Assembly: GCA_027574665.1 (NCBI GenBank)
Contig: CM050656.1
Location: 6,323,001 to 6,387,000 of the forward strand
DNA: 64,000 nucleotides
Source of the DNA: Rhynochetos jubatus
Lineage: Eukaryota; Chordata; Aves; Eurypygiformes; Rhynochetidae
Direction: 5' to 3'
This document shows, one piece after another, positions 12,501 to 22,800 of the stretch. The translations under genes were made by a program, and so were the position numbers. The notes beneath the pieces are model-generated. The model worked only from the letters and a program-made list of their open reading frames with translations. It was not told the DNA's origin and made no database searches. Each line of letters starts with the position of its first letter. Within the stretch, counting starts at the first letter, position 1.

Positions 12501-15087
12501 TCTCAGCCAGGAGCCGGCAACAGCAGCCTGGCACAGCAGGGAAAACCGTACCTCAGGGTACTTAGTAAGTAATAAGGTCACGGCACCAAAACAGATGATG
12601 TTACTTCTTACAGAGCCATACTTTTAATCAAGTAGATACAACTTATCCATATCACAATTTCAAGATACAAAATGGGATGTCTTTTCTAAACGGCGTATTA
12701 GGATGCACAGCTTAGTATTAACACAGAAACCCACAGTCAGCTCCACTCTAACGGCCACAACAGACTGCCGACTCAGCGATATTTTGATACTAATTATCTT
12801 TCACACAATGCAGAGGCACAGACATTAACATTCTTCAAAACTAGAACATAATTCTCTACCCAGCAACTGAAGAAGTAACACAGGTGTAACAAGGATCTGG
12901 AAAATCCACACCGTGGAGCACATTAAATGCTAGCAAACACACGTTAAAGAAACATGTTATGCATTTGTTAACTTTAAAAGAGTATATTGTCTTAATTTAG
13001 TCAGTGAACGTAGTTGCTTTGATAGGGGAAGCAGTAAGAATTAAAGCCTCTGTAGATACAAGGGAAAAGCAGTTGCATAAACCCTCATGTTTAGAACAGT
13101 TTCACAACTTACAGATATGAAAAAACATCAGGAGAACACCTGACTTATGTGGAAACTGTGGAAAAAAATTCTGTCACCCAATTCTCCAACATCTCTAGTG
13201 AGGAGAAAAAAATAGCAGAAATACAACTATTGCAACGGCAGGAGCAGGTTTTCAGGAAAACAGAAACAATTCATAAATCTTGCAACTTTAAAATGAAATT
13301 AAATTAGGGATCCAAAGGAGGTTGATTTATTAGAGCTTTCTGACAGCTTTCACTTACACGTGAAAACAAACACAAACAAACAATAGAAACATTCAGAGCA
13401 TGTTTATCTGGTTTCTCCCATTTTGCCAAGTCCCACAGATCCGCAGTGAATATCTTGTACATTTTGCTCTTCTCAAGACAACAACAACAACAAAAACCTT
13501 TAGACCAGTGTCAGTATGGAGATTTGGTATGCACACTGTTATATCACAGTCCTTCTATCATAGCTAAATATGCTACAAATGTGTATTTATAGAGACACTT
13601 TCTTCAGAGACAGAAGGATTACTGTTGTATATGCTTTTAAGCAGAATGAAAACAACTACTGTCCACACATTTCTGCCCTTCACAACAGAACCATAAGCCA
13701 AGGCATTCAAACGCAGCACGGCTTTTGCTTATAAATGTGTCACGATAACCCAAACACCACCCTGGTAGCAACACCCTATCCATTGTCAAGCCATCAAACA
13801 TGACATTTACTTTAAGAAGACCAAAGAAACTAATACACAAACAGAGCAAAGAACCATGTTTATCTCACCCATAATATGCATTCATCATAAAATAGGTTAG
13901 AATTAGTATACAGAGCTCAAAGACAGTTGACAGCTCCAGATATTCATCCCAGAAATGCAGGTTCTCAAGGTAACTCGTATTCCAGGCTGCTTTTCCTTCC
14001 AACACAGTAATTTAAACAGTGCATTAAACACCGATATTCCTGAAAAGGCTTATGAAACAATTTAGCCGATTACAGTAGTCATTCTCTTATAAAAACACAC
14101 CTGTTGGGGTTTTTTGTTTGTTTGTTTATACCTGGTATTACCTTCAGATTGGACAACCAAGCCCATGTAATAAGCAGGGTAATAGTTCTGCCAAAGCCCC
14201 TTCGAGCTGGTGTCAATGTGAAGGTTACTTTGCTTAGGCTCATGTTTTAATTCCTCTGCCCTACCTGTAAGAGTTCAGAAAGCAATTGGTTAGCTGTTTC
14301 TCTATCAGTTGACTCTTGTACTGAAGGGCCAACTTTGAGATATTTTACAGAAGGGAAAATCATTAAGAATGCAGAATTCAACTGTCAATATTCAAACTCG
14401 AAGACATGAAAGATAATTAACCCTTTTTTGCATTTATATAGCTACTACCTAGAGTCTGCCTAAACTCGGGAAATCACGGCCAAGAATTCAGTGGTTTTTA
14501 ACCACTTGTTTTAATTACAAGCAGCTCTTTGAGATCCAGAACATGCTTTTCTTGAATGAACACACTCTGGATACTATCTGTGGCCAGCTAAATTGTGAGA
14601 GGACTGGAGACAAACCCACAGATTTTACCAGAAGGGTGCTGTAAGTGACAGAATGCCAGACAGGTAGGTTTGTTGTGATGGGAAAGACATGGGGACCTTT
14701 GATTCAACAAGCCCAGCAGGACAGGCATGACCTTGTCCCAGTCATTTAGGCAGAACTCACCCCAGAAAAACTTTCTCAGCAGGTCTGGCAGGGCTTCCCA
14801 GCGGTAGCTCCCTCTGTTTGCGTCAGAGGGCTTTGCTAGCTGGCACTCTTCGTTTTAAAGAATTAGAACTGCATTAAGTGCTCAGTATCGAAACAACATT
14901 CCTGTAAAATGACAAGCTTATTGAAACAAAGTCCCACACCCCAGATCGAGTGGCACTGAAAGTTCTTCTTACTGGATAGACCGAACAGCACTGAACCACA
15001 CCAACATCCTGTAAGCGCTAGAAGTGGGCAGACGGAACGGAGTAAGGCGGTACAACCACATCAGATCTTTTTTGTGCGGAAAAACTC
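9596..15087 (-). CDS. Candidate unrecognised minus-strand gene, N-terminal part
   Basis: Candidate exons in transcript order: 15087-14973, 14847-14761, 14264-14142, 13809-13761, 13466-13358 (acceptor could be 13471), 13155-13113, 12620-12552, 11282-11243, 10953-10918 and 9677-9596. Strong sites include donors GTAAGAAG (14972), GTGAGTTC (14760), GTAAGTG (13357) and GTAAGTTG (13112), and acceptors such as TTTCATCTTCAG (15087) and TTTTTTTCCACAG (13155). The 123-base exon at 14264 gives 40 codons containing GLWQNYYPAYYMGLVVQSE and joins in phase to YRWEALPDLLRKFFWG before it. Two junctions do not agree in phase (14973 to 14847, 13113 to 12620), so exons are missing or misplaced there. A further candidate coding block, RLSLAIFAVVICAEIAELL, lies at about 15679-15600. 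The family is unrecognised. Confidence 0.33.
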
Positions 15088-15099
15088 CTGAAGATGAAA

Positions 15100-16290
15100 T
15101 GGAATAAAAAGACATTAAGTGTTTGATCCTTAAAAGCTGTGGAAGACTGCAACTCCAATTTACTTATTACAGAAAAAAAGGACTCCCAACATTTCCTGCG
15201 AAGCACTGCGCCTCTTCTTGCGCATACACTTAGGACAAATATGCAGAACAGGCTAAGTACGAACTTCTTGGAATTCACAGAAGTTGACAATTACTGAATT
15301 GCCTCTCACTGCAATAATTTGTGTTAAGAGAAATCAACCACCAATCCCAACACGTTTTGCTTTTGAAACACGCTAGTGAAAGCTTAGGGCTCCCACATAG
15401 TCCGAAGAGGAAGCTAGATCACAAAACACACAGAGCTTCTGAAAAACAAACTACAGCCAAGTCTGACCTATTGATGGGTCAGTTTACGTATGAATTATGT
15501 CCAGATGTGGACACCTACGGCTTTCCTCCACGCAGAATTAACTGAGATCAAACGGTCTATTTGATTGTTTACACAGTACCATACCAAAGACTGTTATTTC
15601 CACGGACGGATTAGATCTGGAAGCAGTTCAGCTATTTCCGCGCAGATCACAACAGCAAATATTGCCAGACTTAACCTTCCTGCAACTCCGAAGTAAGCAC
15701 AGAGCGCTTCATTAGCCCTGCACTAACTGCCTACACCTGGGACGGGACACAGCCCCACCTAAACGACACAAGTTCATCAGTGTAAAATCCATTTTCAGTA
15801 CTACCACAGTACAAAACGTCCTCCCCCATTCAGTGTCCTCAATAAAAAGTGTCCTTTCCAGTGACCAGCACAAGAGACACCCTATTTCTCAATTTTTCTT
15901 TCAGAAGGGAGCATTTTACAACAGGACACATCTCCAGCTATGTCCCTTCTCTGAGCAGTTCCCCAAAGATGCACATTACCACCAGTCCCTTTACTCTCAA
16001 GCTTCAGGCCACCAGTGATGAGGGCAACCCAACAAACCAGTACACCGGGAAGGAGGCGCAGGGGTGCGCTGGCTGCAGGGGGGACAAACGCAGCCCAGAA
16101 CAGCCCGGCTGGGTTACACCTTCACCCCAGGGAGGCACAGCACTGCCTCAAACCCCAGCGCAGGAACGCTACGCGCTAACGGCTGGACGCCTGGTGAAAG
16201 GCCAGCTGCACCTCATCTCCCTTCTATCACTACGATGTCTAATTATTACAAGAAAGCCTTTATTAGTAACGAGTGACTAGTTTTCGTATT
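15100..16290. other. Spacer between candidate exons and the MAGOH CpG island
   Basis: Apart from the possible short coding block near 15600-15679 on the minus strand, nothing is seen. Plus-strand open frames at 15833-16280 lack splice or family support. Confidence 0.45.
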
Positions 16291-17060
16291 ACGCCTGGGG
16301 CCAAACTCGCGGCGCGTCCTTCACCGCCTGGTCCCGACAGACAAGTCAACTCCCACGCGGACTTCGGACCGCTCTCTGCTTCAGCGATGGCCCCCAAGCT
16401 GCGCTGTGGGGAAAGGGGAGGTGGGATCCAGCACCAGGCTGAGGTTTTCTGCCCAACACTGCAAACGTGACCACGGGAGAACAGCTTGGCGTCAGGCGCC
16501 CCACGGGGAGCCGCTGCCCGAGGCCCAACCTCTGCCCAGGGGAAGGCGGCCCAAGGGGCTGGGGGCGTGAGGCGGCGCTCCTCACCTCTAGGCCTTCGCG
16601 TCGCTCGGCGATGTCCGGGCCGCCGCGGTGGGTTTGGCTGAGGCGCCGCCCCCGTCCCGCCGCCGGCAGAGGGAGCGTGAGCCGGGGCTGTAGTCACCGG
16701 CGCCCGCCAGGGGGCGGCCGCAGCGGGGAGCACGCTCCGCCCCGCCCGCTCGCCGTGACCCGGTTCCGGCGCGCCGCCGCGGTGCATGCCGGGACGGCGG
16801 CGGGACCATGGCGAGCGACTTCTACCTCCGCTACTACGTGGGGCACAAGGGCAAGTTCGGCCACGAGTTCCTCGAGTTCGAGTTCCGGCCCGACGGTGAG
16901 AGACGGGGAGGGAGCGGGAGGGAGCGCGGCGGGGCCCGCTCGCGCGAGGATGTGGGGCCGGGCCGGGGGCCGCCGCGGAGCGGTGCCGTGCCCGCCTAGC
17001 GCCGGCCTGGCCCGGGTTTGACGTCCGCCCTGTCCCTCCAGGGAAGCTGCGCTACGCCAA
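16290..17060. promoter_or_regulatory. CpG island, likely bidirectional MAGOH promoter
   Basis: About 770 bases are GC-rich and dense in CpG, in sharp contrast to the AT-rich flanks. The island covers the MAGOH start codon, its first exon and, on the other strand, a strong splice donor (TAGAG|GTGAGG at 16586/16585). No TATA box is evident, as expected for a housekeeping gene. Long open frames across it (16263-16787, 16467-17021) are by-products of high GC. Confidence 0.8.
16586..16790 (-). ncRNA. Possible first (untranslated) exon of a transcript divergent from MAGOH
   Basis: On the minus strand the CpG island holds a consensus donor, exon base 16586 followed by GTGAGG. The transcription start would be near 16790, within 20 bases of the MAGOH start codon on the other strand. 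No good start codon leads into this donor, so the exon is read as untranslated. From memory, human MAGOH also has a divergent non-coding transcript. This exon could head that kind of RNA, or the candidate minus-strand gene described above. Confidence 0.35.
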
Positions 17061-18361
17061 CAACAGCAACTACAAGAACGACGTGATGATCCGAAAGGAG
17101 GTAAGGGGGTGGCGGTGCCGTCGGGACAGGCGCTACGGCAGCGCTAGGCAGCGCTCGGGGCTGGGTTTTCACGCTGGAGTGTCGCTTGTAGGCCTACGTG
17201 CATAAGAGCGTGATGGAGGAGTTGAAGAGGATAATCGACGACAGTGAAATCACAAAAGAAGATGATGCTCTGTGGCCTCCTCCAGACAGAGTTGGGCGAC
17301 AGGTCGGTGTACAGCGTCTCCTCGAATCGCTGCTTCGGTTTTTGTGTTAGCGCCTTAGGAACATAACTGAGCTCTTCCTTTAAGTCCGCGTTGTTTCTGG
17401 CCAGGAGGGAAACAAGCACTGGTTTGCAACCCGTGCAGTGCCTGAATGGCAGCTCAGTTGTGAGAGGTCGTATGATTCCCAGGCCTGCTGCCTTAGTACC
17501 TTTGTAATGAAAACAGAATAGCCATCGCCTCAGTACTGAAGTATGTCTGTAATTAAACTGTAGAGCAGGAGCTTGACTTCCTATAATCTGGTATTTTTCA
17601 GGAGCTTGAAATAGTAATCGGTGACGAGCACATCTCCTTTACCACATCAAAAATCGGTTCGCTCATTGATGTAAATCAATCCAAGTACGTACTTTGCTTT
17701 CTGACGTTGCTGCTGGTTTTATGTAACAATCTGTTTTAGAACTTGCTGATTATTAGGTATTTTATATTGTTTCAAAGGACATATCAGTTCCTGGGGGCAC
17801 AAGCGCTTCGTGTTCCAGCGTAATGTACCGGAAGCTTTTGGGCCGTGTCATTACACTGTACTCTGGAACTCGCCGAGCAGCTAACCTTGCTGTAGGAACG
17901 CCCGTTAGGTGTATTCACCGTCTGAACTAAACTGTCAGTGGCCTGTCCACACAGAGCCAAGGCTTCTGTATTCTACCTAAGCTGAAAAGCCTGGATGTCG
18001 TGTTTTATAAATCCAGAGTGATGTTGCTACTTGCCCTCATGATAAAAATGCACATTTTGTCAAGACTTACAACTTGCAAACTTGGACCGCAGAACGTTTT
18101 ATCAGTCCATGCAGGATGAAACAAATCCGTTCATGTCTAAGATGACCTCTGAAAAGTCTCCCTGTAGGCTTCGGGGTTTTCTCCAGTAAGTTAGTTCTAT
18201 AAACTGCTCGTTTAAAATATTGATCTGACCTTTTTTTCCATCCTTCCATTGTGCACTGCAGGGATCCAGAAGGCTTGAGAGTGTTCTACTACCTGGTCCA
18301 GGACCTTAAGTGTCTAGTCTTCAGTCTCATCGGACTACACTTCAAGATTAAGCCAATTTAA
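16808..18361 (+). CDS. MAGOH: Protein mago nashi homolog (exon junction complex subunit)
   Basis: Coding exons 16808-16895, 17042-17100, 17192-17302, 17602-17684 and 18262-18361 give 441 bases, 146 residues plus TAA, the same length as human MAGOH. All introns are GT-AG and phases agree. The protein starts [18 protein letters not shown] and ends [11 protein letters not shown], nearly identical to mammals; residue 2 is Ala here. It is a single Mago domain, a six-stranded sheet backed by helices, that binds RBM8A/Y14. The heterodimer locks EIF4A3 on spliced mRNA about 20-24 bases upstream of junctions and acts in mRNA export, localisation and nonsense-mediated decay in nucleus and cytoplasm. 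The start is in a good Kozak context (GGGACCATGGCG) inside the CpG island. Introns are short (91-577 bases). Confidence 0.98.
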
Positions 18362-18495
18362 ATGAAACAAACTGAAGTTTGTACTGCAGTGTCTGGGTGG
18401 GGGGAGGGGAGCGCTGTTTCAATTCCTCGCTGTTGCTGGGCTGAGGGTTTTATGTATGTTAGACATTTTTTTTACAAACTGTCGGTGACTGTCGT

Positions 18496-18501
18496 AATAA
18501 A
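18496..18501 (+). terminator. MAGOH: Poly(A) signal AATAAA of MAGOH
   Basis: AATAAA lies 135 bases after the stop codon and is followed by a GT/T-rich stretch. It gives MAGOH a short 3' UTR. Confidence 0.8.
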
Positions 18502-19000
18502 ATGGTGAGATCCGTATTTTTAATTTATAAGTTCTGGTGAGAAGCTGACTCGCTAACACTTCCATGGAACGTTGGGGGTGTTTTACTTCGCTTCTGTTAC
18601 ACAAAGCTGAATTCCACGTCTGCAGCAGCAGAAAATGGAATTAAGTCTGGCTTTGTGAAGTGAAACTTCTGCCAGCTGTCAAGATAAACTTTTGTTACTA
18701 TGCCAAGCTGGATATTCTGTTGGCCACCTGAAATACTCAAAACTGAAGCCCTGCCTGCACATGAAAACCGGCAGCAGCGAAGGCACGTGTTATTCCCAAC
18801 AATCTGCTGCTGTGATCACCTGTGTGCCTCCAGAGCAGGAGCAGACAAGGGGCTGCCGGGGGCCTTGATACTGATACTCCCACCCAGCTTTAGAAAAACT
18901 GAAATGGAAAGCAAAGTAGAACGTGTTTAGTTAAGTTCTGGACTAGCAGACTACTTACAAGACCAAGTACGTCTCAGCCTTAAAGTGGTGGGTTTTGCAG
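18502..19000. other. Short spacer between MAGOH and CZIB
   Basis: About 500 bases without a recognisable gene or repeat. MAGOH and CZIB are in tandem on the same strand, about 1.1 kb apart from signal to start codon. Confidence 0.6.
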
Positions 19001-19009
19001 AGACGCCGC

Positions 19010-19800
19010 GGGGCTCGGAGGGTGTTCCCCGCGCCAGCTCTGCCGAGCCGTGCTCTTGCTTCCTCTCGCACCTCTCCGGTTTCCCTGAAACGGTAGCCAC
19101 CGCGATTAAAACCAGATCGCGGTGAAATGACTTGCTAAAGGTGAAAACCTCCAGCTCCTCTCACCCGTGCCAACACCCCCTCCCGCCACGGGCACCCCTG
19201 CTGCGCACCACGCCACGCCTGCCCCGTCCCACCCCCGCCGTCCCGCTCATCCCCTGCCGGCGCCGTCCCGCTCCGCGGGGCCCAGCCCGCCGCACCCCGC
19301 TGCCGGCGCCATCTTTGTTGAGGGTAGCGCCGGCGTCAGCCCAGCAGAGCGCACTGGGAGGCGCCGCCAGCTTGGTCGAGGGCAGCAACGCAACGCCGCG
19401 GAGCGTGGAAAAAACCCAACCCGACCCTAAAACCACGCAGGAGCGGCTTGAAACCCACAGCGGCTCCCGCGAGAGGCGGGACCGGGTGGAGGGGGGCCGC
19501 CGGCCGTGAGGGGTGTCGCGATAGTGCGGCGCCTCCGCGGCCCCGCGGAGCTGCCGGGCACCCTGCGAGGCCATGGGGGTAGGTCGGAGGGGCGGGCGGG
19601 CCGAACCGGAGCCGAGCCGCGCTGACGGCCTCTCTCGCTGCCTCTTGCCTTGCAGAGGATCGGACTGCAGCTGCGCGCCACGCTGGAGAACATCACCCGC
19701 CTGCGGGCCGAGGGCGAGGACTTCCGCTGGTACCTCAAGGTGCGGCGGGCGGGGGAGTTGCGGCGGCGGGTAACCCGACATCCACCGCCCCGCAACCCAG
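19010..19800. promoter_or_regulatory. CZIB: CpG island promoter of CZIB
   Basis: This GC- and CpG-rich block spans the CZIB start codon, the tiny first coding exon and exon 2, with no TATA box. Long open frames on both strands (19161-19781, 19427-19795) are by-products of the base composition. Confidence 0.75.
19308..19315 (-). promoter_or_regulatory. Possible YY1 site
   Basis: GCCATCTT on the + strand reads AAGATGGC on the minus strand, the YY1 core. It lies about 260 bases before the CZIB start codon within the CpG island, a common position for YY1 in housekeeping promoters. It is a short motif, so chance is possible. Confidence 0.3.
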
Positions 19801-22800
19801 GCGGATGGCGAGAGGCGCTAGTCCCCTCTGTTGTTTAGCGACCGTGCTGCCTAACACCTTTTCCCTCCGCCGAGCCCCTCTGCCGTGGGCATTCCCGCCA
19901 GGCTGAGTCGGCTCGTGGGCCTGTCGGGATAGATGGCAACGGGTAGCTGCCTCCAGCTCCTCTCAGTGTGAAACTGGAGGGCTCGCATCAGCTGCCTCAG
20001 CTTTTTAATCCCTAATTACTGACAGCTTAAAATTCTCTGATTTGTGTTTATTTTTCAGCTGAAATGTGGGAACTGTGGTGAAGTTTCTGAAAAATGGCAG
20101 TATCTGCGACTGACGGTAGGTTCCCCCGCTGCAACCCGCCTCTTACGCTCCAGGAGTATCAGCGTCACGGATGTGACGACTTGCGCTTCAGATGAGCTCG
20201 TATCTTAACAGCTGTATGCCTTCAGCAAATGCTGTCATACTCCATAATTAAAATACATTTGGAGACTGTTAATTGAAATACGCCATTGGAATGGTGACTG
20301 TTGGCGACACAATATTTGTGGCTGCTTTGAAAAGCTGCCTTTCTGTAAAAATATCATTTGAAAACAAATTTGGAAGTGATATCAGCATAAGGCTGTGCCT
20401 TACTGAATTTCTCTGATGCTGGTGGAATCTTTTTGGAGAAGTTTATTTAAATCAGGTGGAACCATTATTGTAAAAAGCACCTTGGCTGCGGTTTCCGCTG
20501 GCTCAGCTAGAGTGACGTTAAAAACGATGTCTCTCTTGTCGTGGCTTCTAGGACAGTGCTCCCCTGAAAGGAGGCAGAGGAAGCGCCACTATGGTGCAGA
20601 AATGCAAGCTGTGCTCCAGGGAGAACTCCATTGGTAGGTGCTTAGAACTTCAGAGGAATCATCCATTTTACACTTTTTCTCCTCAGTTTATTTTTTAGTC
20701 CCCATTTTTGCTTGACAAGGTTTGTAAAGGGCATTCACCAGGGGTTTTTTCATTGCACACTGATGCTTGAGTTCGCAGGTTCTTGTCATCATGCTCATGC
20801 AGGAGACAGCAAGGCCTCCTGGCAGGTTCAGGTTTCTGCATGAACAAAACTCCTATCTGTAACGTCATTTTACAAGAGCACGCTGCTGCTTTTTTTTTTT
20901 TTTTTGCATCGGTAGGGTAACAAAATGTAAACTTCTCAGGAGAAGTGAGAAAAACTGAATTCCACCTGTTGAGGGCCAGCTGCGGGAACTGCTTGGTTAC
21001 TTTCTTTTGCTTTGTATACAGAAATTTCTTCAAAACACAAAGCTGGTGCTTGGTTTGTGCTGAATAAAACTGAAGACGTAACGCCACTCACTTCTACACT
21101 TCTGGTTTCTTTTAGATATCTTAAGTCAGACGATCAAACCTTACAACGTAAGTTTGTTTTCTCTTGCATGTGACAAGTGAAAGATAAATAAGCATTAATA
21201 ATATTTTGAGGCTTTGCTTTATCATCACATTGCTCTTTCAAGAACACAAAGAGCTGGTACTCTCCTCTGACACAAAATTGTCTCTTGGAGGCTCCCGCAC
21301 AGTCTCAAGCGTACAATAGTCTGTGATATGTTTCATAAGCAAAACACAAAATCGCATCACTCAGAGGCGATTATATAACGCCCGCATTAGTTTCCTTTTG
21401 AAGGCCTCCTTGTAGCAGAGTAAGAAATTGTAGTTCATTACCAGCTTTCATATGAGCCGTAGGATTTTGCTGTCACCTGGGACATCAGAGTGGCGAGTAC
21501 TGCCTTTGAAGCAATTCATTCCTAACGCTTCTCACTGTTGTTCCCTATCAGATGAGAACTAACGGTGTTCTGACTCAATTATAGGCTGAAGACAGCGAGA
21601 AATTCAAAACAATAGTGGAGTTTGAATGCCGAGGTCTAGAACCGGTTGACTTTCAACCACAGGTGAGTTCTATTTGTTTCTGAGTTTTTAAGAGTGTGTC
21701 TTACAAACCCTAGAGTGACAAAATACGCACGATTTGAAACAGTACTGCTCTTCCTGGAACGTCCTACACCTCCCCAGTTTTCCACCTCTTAACTTCATTT
21801 GACCCATAAGAAAACCTGCAAACAGCTAACACTAGCAATGCTGGTATTCCTCGTGCCAGTAAAATCCCAAACTGAACACGCCTTGGAGTCGTATTCGAAT
21901 TGCCTTACAGGTGACTCAGCCCTGCTCACCTGAAGTCACTTGAAAGGTCTTCCTTGCGCAGGTTACTGCAAAAGAGAGCCTTTCCCAGAGGGGAATCGCA
22001 AGAGCGCGTCATTAGACAGCCACGCTCGGGAGAGCGCCACTTCGCTGCTTGGTGTAGTTTCAGAAGGTAGATGAAGTTCAGGTTATGAACAGTCTTCCGT
22101 CTATGGCCTCTAAAATAAATCAGGTTTTCTTTGAGGTTTGACATCACCAAAGCCATAGGAAATGAATATTGACGTTTTTCCGTGTGAAACTTGCCCAGAC
22201 AAAGACTGAAGATCAACGGCAGTTAAAGACTGTTGCAAAGCACACCTCGAGGTTTAGAGTTAAAGGATTTCTTCTGGGCCAAGCCAGTCTTTGGTGATTC
22301 ATTTGCTTGTGCATGGTCATGCTGTACACAAGCTAACTCCCTGCTATATTTAACCTATTATTCCAGTCGGATTAGGTGTAAATAGACTGACAAATACAAA
22401 CCTGTCTTATCCTTCCCTGAGACTGTGACACTATGCTAAGAAACAGACAAAAAAAAGCTGATCCTATGAAGAATTCAGTATCATCACCGCTGCAGCGTGC
22501 TGCAGGAGGTCCCCCATGTATTTAAGTGAAGCTATCTTTCTGAGGAAAAGATCAGTTATTAGTTTATTCCTGTTTGACATTTTTGCAGCCAGACCTAGGA
22601 ATGTGCACTTCAAGAACAATCTGTGAGAAGACTGCAAAATGCAGGAGATGTTTATAGCTCGGCACCCTAGCTGTCAGTTTTATTTTTATCTGCAGAACAA
22701 AGACTTCGCAGCGGTAATAAAACTTAATATTGTCAAGGTTCAGTCTGTGCACTGTATTGGAGAGTACACTTGAATCTGAGCAGATAGTTCAGTGCATTTT

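Noticed and set aside
12700-12830. Minus-strand frame SVVAVRVELTVGFCVNTKL as an extra exon
   Set aside because: No usable donor keeps its frame; treated as a chance open frame.
14620-14660. 10-base minus-strand micro-exon bounded by CTTACAG and GTAAAATC
   Set aside because: Too short to support and it does not mend the neighbouring phase mismatch.
16263-17021. Long frames in the MAGOH CpG island on both strands
   Set aside because: High GC makes stops rare. The frames cross the true MAGOH exon 1 and its intron and have no family support.
19161-19795. 206- and 122-codon minus-strand frames over the CZIB promoter
   Set aside because: Low-complexity Pro/Arg/Gly composition, antisense to CZIB exons 1-2; an effect of GC content.
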